Below are positions 1 to 5,900 of a DNA stretch of 6,756 nt, one piece after another. Source of the DNA: Gammaproteobacteria bacterium (GTDB taxonomy: Bacteria; Pseudomonadota; Gammaproteobacteria; Enterobacterales; Alteromonadaceae); the NCBI GenBank assembly GCA_023481025.1, contig JAMCWV010000135.1, forward strand, positions 1 to 6,756, read 5' to 3'. A model generated the notes under the pieces. It was not told the origin of the DNA and made no database searches. It saw only the letters and a program-made list of their open reading frames with translations. Made by a program: the position numbers and the translations under genes. The first letter of the stretch is position 1. The number at the start of each line of letters is the position of its first letter.

Positions 1-114
<114 letters not shown>

Positions 115-128
115 GGGAGACTTTAACG

Positions 129-578
129 ATGAATATTATCCTTCTAGATAAAGTTGCAAATTTGGGCGGTCTGGGTGACCAGGTTACCGTAAAGTCAGGT
201 TACGCACGTAACTTCTTGTTCCCATCGGGCAAAGCAGTACCAGCGACCAAATCAAACGTAGAAATGTTTGAACAGCGTCGTGCAGAGTTAGAAGCTAAAT
301 TAGCTGCTGACCTGAAAGTTGCTGAAGACCGCGCTGAGAAAATCAATGCACTGGACGCTATCGTAATCAGCTCTAAAGCTGGTGACGAAGGTAAGTTGTT
401 CGGTTCAATTGGTACTCGCGACATCGCTGATGCAGTTTCTGCTGCAGGCGTTGAAGTGCAGAAGAGCGAAATTCTTATGCCTCACGGCACTATCCGTGAA
501 GTTGGCGAATTCGAAATCGAACTGCAATTACACGCTGACGTTTTAGCGGCAATTACTCTGAAAGTAGAAGCAGAGTAA
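129..578 (+). CDS. rplI: 50S ribosomal protein L9 (bL9)
   Basis: This gene encodes L9, a 149-residue large-subunit protein that binds 23S rRNA near the L1 stalk base and reaches out from the ribosome on a long helix. The N-terminal RNA-binding domain occupies roughly residues 1-45 and carries the family signature [19 protein letters not shown] at 14-32. A charged helical linker covers roughly 41-74, rich in Glu, Ala, Lys and Arg. The C-terminal domain runs from about 75 to 149 and includes [13 protein letters not shown] at 88-100. The length matches the E. coli protein. The ATG at 129 is preceded by GGGAGA at 115-120, a good ribosome binding site with an 8-nt spacer that begins directly after the rpsR stop. 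An intrinsic terminator follows 26 nt after the stop, so rplI is the last gene of this operon. Confidence 0.98.
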   Translation: MNIILLDKVANLGGLGDQVTVKSGYARNFLFPSGKAVPATKSNVEMFEQRRAELEAKLAADLKVAEDRAEKINALDAIVISSKAGDEGKLFGSIGTRDIADAVSAAGVEVQKSEILMPHGTIREVGEFEIELQLHADVLAAITLKVEAE

Positions 579-604
579 TTCTGGACTTACACGTCTATTA
601 CACG

Positions 605-635
605 AAAAGCAGCACCTCGGTGCTGCTTTTTTTTT
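605..635 (+). terminator. Rho-independent terminator after rplI
   Basis: GCAGCACC (609-616) and GGTGCTGC (619-626) form a perfect GC-rich hairpin around a very small loop; in practice the innermost pair opens to leave a CTCG tetraloop. The stem can extend by four A-T pairs (605-608 with 627-630). A run of nine T residues follows at 627-635. This is a textbook intrinsic terminator closing the ribosomal protein operon and separating it from dnaB. Confidence 0.95.
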
Positions 636-688
636 GTCTCCTGTGTATTATCAGTTTCTGATTTCACTGACAGCGAAAATGGATCCTC

Positions 689-2086
689 GTGGCTAACGAT
701 AAGAATAAAAGTACAGACGCAAAGCTAGCAGCCTTAAAAACGCCTCCGCACTCTATTGACGCCGAACAATCGGTGCTTGGTGGTCTCATGCTCGATAATG
801 AGCAATGGGATAACGTCGCTGAGCGGGTGATTACTGACGATTTCTACTTACATTCACATCGCCTGATTTTCGCTGCTATGGCGCGCCTAAGCGAAGAGTC
901 TAAGCCGATTGACTTAGTCACGTTAACTGAGCGCTTAGAGCTTATTAACGAGCTGGATCGGGTCGGTGGTGCGGCGTATCTGATGGAGATTCAGAAGAAC
1001 ACGCCGAGCTCAGCGAATATTCTTGCCTATGCAGACATCGTCCGTGAGCGCGCTCTCATACGTGAAATGATCGGTGTGGCGAACCAAATCGCGGAAGCAG
1101 GCTACGATACCCAAGGCCGTAGTAGTAAAGAACTCCTCGATTTTGCTGAGCAGCATGTGTTCCAAATTGCGGAGAAGCGGAACACGGGTGAAGAGGGACC
1201 ACAAGGTCTCGTTAATATTCTCGATAAAACCCTCGACCGTATTGAGTATTTAAGCCGTCATGCCAATTTAAGTGGTGTCACTGGTGTGTCGTCTGGCTTT
1301 GCCGACTTAGATAAAAAGACCGCAGGTTTACAACCGTCTGATTTAATTATCGTTGCGGCCCGTCCTTCGATGGGTAAAACGACCTTTGCGATGAACCTAG
1401 TTGAACATGCGGCACTGAACGAAGAGAAACCCGTTGTTGTCTTTAGTCTGGAGATGCCATCCGAGCAGATTATGATGCGGATGCTGGCGTCTCTCAGTCG
1501 AGTTGATCAAACAAAAGTTCGAACCGGTCAACTCGATGACGCTGACTGGCATCGACTCACCTCAGCGATGACGGTGTTAAAAGAACGGGGCAAACTATAT
1601 ATTGACGATAGTTCTGGACTAACCCCGACTGAAGTTCGCTCTCGCGCACGTCGCATAGCGCGTGAACACGGCGGCGTCAGCATGATCATGGTCGATTACC
1701 TGCAGTTAATGACAGTGCCGGGTATGGCCGAGAACCGAACTCTAGAAATTGCTGAAATTTCACGTTCACTAAAAGCTTTGGCGAAAGAACTGAAGTGCCC
1801 GGTGGTTGCGCTTTCGCAGCTGAACCGCTCACTTGAGCAGCGCTCTGACAAGCGTCCAGTAAACTCAGATTTAAGGGAGTCCGGCTCGATTGAGCAGGAT
1901 GCCGACGTGATTATGTTTATTTATCGCGATGAGGTTTATCACCCTGACTCGTCCGATAAAGGTCTAGCTGAGATTATTCTTGGTAAACAGCGGAACGGAC
2001 CCATTGGTCGGATTAAATTGATGTTCCACGGTCAATACTCGCGCTTCGATAACTACACCGGCGCCGATATTGACGATGAGTATTAG
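689..2086 (+). CDS. dnaB: Replicative DNA helicase DnaB
   Basis: This gene encodes the hexameric 5'-3' helicase that unwinds DNA at the replication fork, is loaded by DnaC-type or DciA-type loaders and contacts DnaG primase. The 465 residues compare with 471 in E. coli. The N-terminal helical domain lies at about 21-130 (PPHSIDAEQSVLGGLMLDN onward), then a linker to about 195, then a RecA-like motor. The motor shows the Walker A loop ARPSMGKTT at 224-232, catalytic Glu255 in FSLEMP, the Walker B strand ending at Asp336 (MIMVDYLQL), Gln377 in ALSQLNR, and the arginine-finger segment GKQRNGP at 432-438. No intein interrupts the P-loop, a known insertion site in this family. The start is GTG at 689, with only a weak GGA (681-683) upstream. 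The next in-frame Met, residue 34, is inside the conserved domain, so GTG is the sensible start. alr follows 34 nt later. Confidence 0.98.
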   Translation: MANDKNKSTDAKLAALKTPPHSIDAEQSVLGGLMLDNEQWDNVAERVITDDFYLHSHRLIFAAMARLSEESKPIDLVTLTERLELINELDRVGGAAYLMEIQKNTPSSANILAYADIVRERALIREMIGVANQIAEAGYDTQGRSSKELLDFAEQHVFQIAEKRNTGEEGPQGLVNILDKTLDRIEYLSRHANLSGVTGVSSGFADLDKKTAGLQPSDLIIVAARPSMGKTTFAMNLVEHAALNEEKPVVVFSLEMPSEQIMMRMLASLSRVDQTKVRTGQLDDADWHRLTSAMTVLKERGKLYIDDSSGLTPTEVRSRARRIAREHGGVSMIMVDYLQLMTVPGMAENRTLEIAEISRSLKALAKELKCPVVALSQLNRSLEQRSDKRPVNSDLRESGSIEQDADVIMFIYRDEVYHPDSSDKGLAEIILGKQRNGPIGRIKLMFHGQYSRFDNYTGADIDDEY

Positions 2087-2120
2087 AACGATTAAGACGT
2101 AACATACACGGGTAACAAGA

Positions 2121-3218
2121 ATGGCTGATCTCATGCGTCCGGCATGGGCTGCAATTGACTTAGCAGCCTTGCAACACAATCTAAAAGTCATCCGCAAGTT
2201 AGCGGGTGGTAAACGCATATTAGCCATTTTAAAAGCGAATGCTTATGGTCATGGCCTGCAACGGATAGCACAAGCATTGAGTGATATCGATGCGATTGGT
2301 GTCGCTCGCGTTGATGAGGCATTGCAACTTCGTAACGCGGGTATCACTCGTCCAATTGTGCTGCTTGAAGGCTTTTTCGACGCCTCACAAATTCCAATTT
2401 TAACCGCCAGCAATATTCAGCCGGTCATTCACAATTTGCGGCAAATGAAAGAATTAAGCCAAGTTGAGAACCTCGGTGACCCGCTTAAAATCTGGTTAAA
2501 AGTAGATACTGGCATGCACCGGCTTGGCTTGGAGCCGGACCAAATGCTGAGTGCGTACCAACAACTCGTTGATTTGCCGCAAGTGCATGACCATCCCGTG
2601 ATTATTAGCCACTTCGCATGTGCCGACGAACCGGAACATCCACAGAATAAAAAGCAAATCCAGGTCTATGCTGATGTATTAGCGCAATTACCGCCAAGCG
2701 CGACCTCGTTCGCCAATAGCGCGGCATTGTTGGCTCAAATAGTGCCTCAATACGATTGGGTACGACCCGGCTTAGCGCTGTATGGCGTGAGTCCATTTGC
2801 TGGTCAGGTGGGCGGCGATCATGATTTGAAACCCGTGATGAATTTACGAGCGAGTATTATTTCGATTCGCAAAATTAAAGCGGGTGAGTCGGTTGGCTAT
2901 GGTGGTCAGTGGACTGCGACTGAAGACACTCACATTGGTATTGTCGCAATTGGTTACGGCGACGGTTATCCGCGCCATGCGCCAACCGGTACCCCGGTAT
3001 TAATTAACGGTGTGATTTATCCGTTAATTGGTCGTGTGGCTATGGACATGGTGACTGTGAACTTAGGTCAAAAATTGAGCGTCAAGCTTGGGGATACGGC
3101 GGAGTTATGGGGCGCTGGATTAGCGGTGGAAAAAGTTGCCGAAGCCGTTGGAACTATTCCGTATGAATTGCTGTGCAACGTCGCTCGACGCGTTCAATTG
3201 GATTATTGTGAACGCTAA
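2121..3218 (+). CDS. alr: Alanine racemase (PLP-dependent, fold III)
   Basis: This cytoplasmic enzyme interconverts L- and D-alanine and supplies D-Ala for the peptidoglycan stem peptide. The N-terminal TIM barrel carries the PLP lysine Lys38 in ILKANAYGHG (36-45). GMHRLG (131-136), SHFACADEP (163-171) and the WVRPG segment near 213-217 are conserved in the family. The C-terminal beta domain has the second catalytic base Tyr260 in GESVGYGG and the GRVAMDM loop at 304-310 that completes the partner subunit's active site. The 365 residues match bacterial Alr length. The ATG at 2121 has only a weak GGG (2110-2112) as ribosome binding site. Met5 (2133) is an alternative start, closer to where the E. 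coli protein begins. The 34-nt gap from dnaB shows no terminator, so co-transcription is likely. The last three codons and the stop lie in the first unit of a tandem repeat. Confidence 0.97.
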   Translation: MADLMRPAWAAIDLAALQHNLKVIRKLAGGKRILAILKANAYGHGLQRIAQALSDIDAIGVARVDEALQLRNAGITRPIVLLEGFFDASQIPILTASNIQPVIHNLRQMKELSQVENLGDPLKIWLKVDTGMHRLGLEPDQMLSAYQQLVDLPQVHDHPVIISHFACADEPEHPQNKKQIQVYADVLAQLPPSATSFANSAALLAQIVPQYDWVRPGLALYGVSPFAGQVGGDHDLKPVMNLRASIISIRKIKAGESVGYGGQWTATEDTHIGIVAIGYGDGYPRHAPTGTPVLINGVIYPLIGRVAMDMVTVNLGQKLSVKLGDTAELWGAGLAVEKVAEAVGTIPYELLCNVARRVQLDYCER

Positions 3219-3326
3219 CGCTTAGGTGTGAACGCTAACGCTTAGGTGCGAGCGCTAACGCTTAGGGGCGAACGCTAACGTTTTGGTTCGAACGCTGACG
3301 CTGCTTTGCGAGCGCTTACTTAGCTG
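3207..3326. repeat. 20-bp tandem repeat array between convergent alr and zur
   Basis: Five full units and a degenerate sixth follow each other with an exact 20-bp period, starting at 3207, 3227, 3247, 3267, 3287 and 3307. Units 1 and 2 are identical (TGTGAACGCTAACGCTTAGG). Unit 3 differs at two positions, unit 4 at several, and unit 5 changes its last five bases. Unit 6 keeps only GCGAGCGCTTAC-like similarity. Each of the first four units also holds an internal direct hexamer repeat of the AACGCT type. The array includes the alr stop (3216-3218) and, in unit 6, the zur stop on the other strand (3320-3322). Because 20 is not a multiple of three and the unit contains stops on both strands, all reading frames are closed. 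No T-rich terminator is visible here. The function is unknown. Confidence 0.9.
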
Positions 3327-3769
3327 TGGTTGCACTGCTCGCAAATACCTACGGCTTCAACCATTTGATGTTGGACTTGAAAACCTTGCTTTTCCGCTTG
3401 GGCAATAAACTCTTGGTGAATGCCACTCGAGTGGATTTCTTGCACATTCCCGCAGAGTGAACAAATAAGCATTTGCACAGGGTGATGTTTTTCAAAATGC
3501 GAGCACAAAACATAGCTGTTCGCCGATGAGACTTTGTGTACAAAACCTTGCGTTTGTAGAAACTCAAGCGCACGATAAATGGTCGGCGGCTTTGCATTCG
3601 GTACTTCAGCTTTCAAGAGCTCTAATAAATCGTAGGCTCCAATCGCCCCGTCTTGCTTGGTCAGAATGGCAAAAACTTCGCGCCGCGTAGGCGTCATGCG
3701 GACACCTCGGCGTTGGCACATCAGTTCAGCACGTTTGATTAAATGCTCAGTCGTTTCAGCTTGCATCAT
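3320..3769 (-). CDS. zur: Zinc uptake regulator Zur (Fur family)
   Basis: This is a Fur-family metalloregulator that, when loaded with zinc, represses zinc importers and zinc-independent ribosomal protein paralogues. From the chosen ATG it has 149 residues. The N-terminal winged helix contains RGVRMTPTRREVFAIL, a DLLELLKAEVPNAKPPTIYRAL segment (DNA-recognition region, about residues 47-68) and GFVHKVSSANSYVLC, which closely matches E. coli Zur. The structural zinc site is the paired CSLC (Cys103, Cys106) and CEQC (Cys143, Cys146). His78, Cys89 and Glu111 correspond to E. coli regulatory-site residues. It lacks the His-rich tail of the 171-residue E. coli protein. The frame could open at TTG 3787, but that codon overlaps the only GAGG-like site (3785-3782). 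ATG 3769 or the adjacent ATG 3766 is more likely, and 3766 gives exactly the E. coli spacing. It is convergent with alr and divergent from dusA. Confidence 0.93.
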   Translation of the reverse strand: MMQAETTEHLIKRAELMCQRRGVRMTPTRREVFAILTKQDGAIGAYDLLELLKAEVPNAKPPTIYRALEFLQTQGFVHKVSSANSYVLCSHFEKHHPVQMLICSLCGNVQEIHSSGIHQEFIAQAEKQGFQVQHQMVEAVGICEQCNHS

Positions 3770-3787
3770 TGCTTCTTCAAACCTCAA

Positions 3788-3915
3788 TTCTTGTTGGCTC
3801 AGGCACTAACTTTTTAGCCTTTAACTAGTGTGCTTCAAAGTGAAACTGTAAACAAGCTTTTGAATCACGTAAAATAGACACTCGAAGCGACTGTAGCACT
3901 TTTGAGGAGTATTAA
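3788..3915. promoter_or_regulatory. Divergent zur/dusA promoter region
   Basis: The two genes are transcribed away from each other, so this stretch must hold both promoters. For dusA, TAAAAT at 3870-3875 is a fair -10 element, but its best -35 (TGTAAA, 3847-3852) matches consensus poorly. For zur, on the minus strand, TTGAAG (complement of 3833-3838) and TAAAAA (complement of 3811-3816) are 16 nt apart. A strong ribosome binding site GAGGAG lies at 3904-3909, 6 nt before the dusA ATG. I looked for a palindromic Zur box of the GTTATA...TATAAC type and did not find one, so autoregulation by Zur is not evident. The exact elements are inferred. Confidence 0.45.
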
Positions 3916-4926
3916 ATGATTTCTGTGGCCCCCATGCTGGATTGGACTGATCGCCATTGCCGCTATTTTCATCGGCAGATTAGCCAAACCGCGTTGCTGT
4001 ATACAGAGATGGTGACTACCGGCGCGATTATCCATGGTAAACAGGATTTTCTTGCCTACCATGAGAGTGAACACCCTGTTGCTTTGCAACTTGGTGGTAG
4101 CGATCCAATTGAATTGGCAAAGTGCGCACGGCTTGCGGCCGAGCGTGGTTACGATGAAATTAATCTCAATGTTGGCTGCCCGTCGGACCGAGTACAAAAT
4201 GGCCGTTTTGGTGCTTGCTTAATGGCTGAACCTGAATTGGTTGCCACCTGCGTGAAAGCCATGCAAGACGCAGCACCAAGTATTCCGGTGACAGTGAAAA
4301 CGCGACTGGGGATCGACGAATACGACAGTTATGAATTTCTACAAGCGATGTTAGACCCGTTGGTTGAAGTGGGGTGTCCACGGGTCATTCTGCATGCTAG
4401 GAAGGCTTGGCTAAGTGGCCTGAGTCCGAAAGAAAACCGCGAGATACCACCGTTGAATTATGCGCGTGTTTATCAAGCCAAGCAGGATTATCCAGAGCTA
4501 GAGATTCACTTAAATGGCGGTGTGAATACGCTCGCTGAAGCAGAGGAACATCTGCAACACGTTGATGGTGTCATGATTGGCCGTGCGGCTTACGCCAATC
4601 CGTGGATTTTAGCGGACGTCGACCGCCTGTTTGCCGGACAGCTGAGCTCGCCTAGTAAAGAAGCGGTGATTGACGCGATGATTAGCTACATTGAAGCGCA
4701 TATTGCCGATGGTGGCCGCTTTTGGCATGTCGCTCGCCACATGATTGGTCTCTATCATAATTGCCCAGGGGCACGGCAATGGCGCCGCACGCTGAGCGAG
4801 CAGGGACCACGCGCAGAGTCAGTTGCGCCGTTACTTGAGGCACAAAAGATTATTCAGAATGAAGCCGAGCGTTTTGCCGATTACGCTGAGAAAAGTGAAG
4901 CGGCAGCAGTTAATGAGGAGAAGTAG
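3916..4926 (+). CDS. dusA: tRNA-dihydrouridine(20/20a) synthase DusA
   Basis: This FMN-dependent enzyme uses NADPH to reduce uridine to dihydrouridine at positions 20/20a in the D-loop of tRNA. The 336 residues begin [16 protein letters not shown], the hallmark opening of DusA, followed by [15 protein letters not shown] (28-41), [12 protein letters not shown] (53-64) and [12 protein letters not shown] (85-96). The catalytic cysteine is expected to be Cys101 in FGACLM. VKTR (127-130), [23 protein letters not shown] (158-180, flavin and tRNA contacts) and the FMN-phosphate segment NGGV...MIGRAAY (200-226) complete the barrel. A helical C-terminal domain with PGARQWRR (284-291) is tRNA-binding. 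The tail after about residue 318 is longer and more acidic than in E. coli. The start has a strong GAGGAG site 6 nt upstream. gloA begins 4 nt after the stop. The [14 protein letters not shown] pattern separates it from DusB and DusC. Confidence 0.96.
   Translation: MISVAPMLDWTDRHCRYFHRQISQTALLYTEMVTTGAIIHGKQDFLAYHESEHPVALQLGGSDPIELAKCARLAAERGYDEINLNVGCPSDRVQNGRFGACLMAEPELVATCVKAMQDAAPSIPVTVKTRLGIDEYDSYEFLQAMLDPLVEVGCPRVILHARKAWLSGLSPKENREIPPLNYARVYQAKQDYPELEIHLNGGVNTLAEAEEHLQHVDGVMIGRAAYANPWILADVDRLFAGQLSSPSKEAVIDAMISYIEAHIADGGRFWHVARHMIGLYHNCPGARQWRRTLSEQGPRAESVAPLLEAQKIIQNEAERFADYAEKSEAAAVNEEK
4915..4920 (+). promoter_or_regulatory. gloA ribosome binding site inside the end of dusA
   Basis: GAGGAG lies within the last codons of dusA, 10 nt before the gloA ATG at 4931. 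It fixes the gloA start. It also means ribosomes terminating on dusA would pass over or stop next to this site, so translational coupling is plausible. Confidence 0.7.
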
Positions 4927-4930
4927 CCGA

Positions 4931-5350
4931 ATGAAATATCTACATACCATGGTTCGCGTACAGGACCTCGATGAGTCACTGAAATTTTATTGTGAAGGAT
5001 TAGGGTTACAGGAAGTGCGTCGTAAAGAAGTACCAGAAGGGCGATTTACGCTCGTATTTCTGAATGCACCAGAAAGCCCTGAGGCGGAAATTGAACTGAC
5101 CTATAATTGGGACCCAGAAGAATATTCAGGCGGCCGTAATTTTGGCCACCTTGCTTTTTCAGTGGCGGATATTTATGCCAAGTGCGCTCATTTGCAAGCG
5201 ATGGGCGTGACTATTAATCGGCCGCCGCGCGATGGTCGCATGGCTTTTGTGCGCTCTCCAGATGGGATTTCGATTGAATTATTGCAAGCCGGTGGTGCAC
5301 AACCGCCACAAGAGCCGTGGCAGTCTATGGCCAATGAAGGTACTTGGTAA
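4931..5350 (+). CDS. gloA: Lactoylglutathione lyase (glyoxalase I, VOC superfamily)
   Basis: Glyoxalase I converts the hemithioacetal of methylglyoxal and glutathione to S-lactoylglutathione, the first step of cytosolic methylglyoxal detoxification. The 139 residues form two beta-alpha-beta-beta-beta modules. The four metal ligands are His5 (YLHTMVRV), Glu56 (EIELTYNW), His73 (FGHLAFSV) and Glu116 (ISIELLQ), which correspond to His5, Glu56, His74 and Glu122 of E. coli GloA. The loop between modules is shorter than in E. coli ([11 protein letters not shown] instead of the longer GPVKGGTT version), and the C-terminus has a different Pro/Gln-rich tail. The short form lacking extra insertions resembles the Ni/Co-activated bacterial class. 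The metal preference is an inference. The frame stays open upstream into dusA, but ATG 4931 has the ribosome binding site and the right N-terminus. A different VOC substrate cannot be fully excluded. Confidence 0.87.
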   Translation: MKYLHTMVRVQDLDESLKFYCEGLGLQEVRRKEVPEGRFTLVFLNAPESPEAEIELTYNWDPEEYSGGRNFGHLAFSVADIYAKCAHLQAMGVTINRPPRDGRMAFVRSPDGISIELLQAGGAQPPQEPWQSMANEGTW

Positions 5351-5377
5351 ATTTCGCTAAACTTTAGGCAAATCGAC

Positions 5378-5405
5378 AAAAGGCTCTAACACAGGGCCTT
5401 TTTTT
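5378..5405 (+). terminator. Rho-independent terminator after gloA
   Basis: AAAAGGCTCT (5378-5387) pairs with AGGGCCTTTT (5393-5402) around an AACAC loop, giving a ten-pair stem with a single G-U pair. A run of seven T residues (5399-5405) follows. It begins 28 nt after the gloA stop and closes the dusA-gloA transcript. Confidence 0.9.
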
Positions 5406-5406
5406 G

Positions 5407-5424
5407 ATCGCTAAAAATAGCGAT
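5407..5424. repeat. Perfect small inverted repeat after the terminator
   Basis: ATCGCTA (5407-5413) and TAGCGAT (5418-5424) are exact inverted copies around AAAA. The repeat starts one base after the T-tract of the gloA terminator, so it would be largely beyond the transcript end. With no T-run of its own it is not an independent terminator in the forward direction. It could be a protein-binding dyad or chance. Confidence 0.5.
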
Positions 5425-5430
5425 TAATCC

Positions 5431-5496
5431 TTATAATTCAAATGATTATAAAATTTGGCATGGGTCTTGAATTAATCTCGTCAGCCAGCCTAAAAA
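5431..5496 (+). promoter_or_regulatory. AT-rich dyad and candidate promoter for the small exported protein
   Basis: TTATAAT (5431-5437) and ATTATAA (5445-5451) are perfect inverted repeats with a 7-nt spacer. The first arm contains a consensus -10 hexamer TATAAT (5432-5437), although no good -35 precedes it. A second, weaker candidate is TTGAAT (5467-5472) with TAAAAA (5491-5496), 18 nt apart, which would start transcription about 45 nt before the ATG at 5548. The dyad could be an operator for the second promoter or the promoter itself. A promoter must exist here because a terminator lies just upstream, but its precise location is inferred. Confidence 0.4.
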
Positions 5497-5547
5497 GGCA
5501 CGTAGTTGGCAACAACCGCTTCAATTACGAGAGAAAGGAAAGACATC

Positions 5548-5838
5548 ATGAAAACTTTATTGATTGCTAGTGTGGTCAGTTTGGCAAGTGCAACAGCCGC
5601 GATGCCCACTGTCTATGCGAATAACGAAGGCGACCTCGCTGCGTTGTTACATGTGATGGTTATGCAAGAAAACGCAGTGTTTTCAAAACAACTTCGCGAC
5701 AGTGTTCCAGCAATTGTGGCCGCACAATTAGAACAGAACCGCGTTGAGTTTGCTGCAATTGCCCAAGTTGAGCAGGACGAGAGCGACGAAGTTGTTAACA
5801 AACAGGTTGAAAAAGCGGCGGATGAGCTCGCACCCTAA
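5548..5838 (+). CDS. Small exported protein of unknown function
   Basis: I do not recognise this 96-residue protein. It opens with a classical signal peptide: MK, then a hydrophobic stretch LLIASVVSLASATAA, then a likely signal peptidase I site after VYA at residue 24. The mature part of about 72 residues would go to the periplasm or outside. It is predicted helical and strongly acidic towards the end (EQDESDE at roughly 75-81). It has no cysteine, no lipobox and no other obvious motif. The frame extends upstream to a TTG at 5506, but ATG 5548 is preferred because AGGA (5536-5539) sits 8 nt upstream and the signal peptide begins there. It is in the same direction as, and 62 nt before, the exported dipeptidase gene. 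A joint role is possible only by position. Confidence 0.8.
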   Translation: MKTLLIASVVSLASATAAMPTVYANNEGDLAALLHVMVMQENAVFSKQLRDSVPAIVAAQLEQNRVEFAAIAQVEQDESDEVVNKQVEKAADELAP

Positions 5839-5890
5839 TCCGTTCTTTGTTAATCTCGGAGCTAATTTCGAATAACAATATAAGAACGGA
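5839..5890 (+). promoter_or_regulatory. Intergenic stem-loop overlapping the dipeptidase ribosome binding site
   Basis: TCCGTTCTT (5839-5847) is an exact inverted copy of AAGAACGGA (5882-5890). Just inside, TGTTA (5848-5852) matches TAACA (5873-5877), so a 14-pair stem can form with one 4-nt bulge (5878-5881) and a loop of about 20 nt. The stem begins at the base after the stop codon of the small exported protein gene, and its 3' arm ends in GGA (5888-5890), part of the purine-rich GGAAGTGAG before the ATG at 5901. There is no T-run after it, so it is not a standard terminator. It may tune dipeptidase translation or mRNA processing between the two genes. The pairing is visible and the role is inferred. 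Confidence 0.55.
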
Positions 5891-5900
5891 AGTGAGCACC

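Noticed and set aside
651..670. TCAGT...ACTGA inverted repeat before dnaB.
   Set aside because: Only 5-bp arms with a 10-nt gap, easily expected by chance.
1361..1384. Possible intein or insertion at the DnaB P-loop.
   Set aside because: The Walker A region is continuous and total length (465 residues) is normal for DnaB.
3207..3326. CRISPR array.
   Set aside because: The 20-bp units are contiguous with no unique spacers, and no cas genes are in the window.
3865..4197. Minus-strand open frame of 110 codons opposite dusA.
   Set aside because: It overlaps the well-conserved dusA coding sequence, has no recognisable product and is a shadow frame.
4823..4930. Upstream extension of the gloA frame into dusA, starting at ATG 4823.
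   Set aside because: The extra 36 residues are the out-of-frame shadow of the dusA end. ATG 4931 has a ribosome binding site at 4915-4920 and gives the conserved N-terminus with metal ligand His5.
5506..5547. TTG-initiated 14-residue extension of the small exported protein.
   Set aside because: It would bury the signal peptide behind a charged segment, and the AGGA site fits ATG 5548.
5879..5884. TATAAG as a -10 element for a separate dipeptidase promoter.
   Set aside because: No acceptable -35 lies 16-18 nt upstream, and the start point would leave only about a 10-nt leader.
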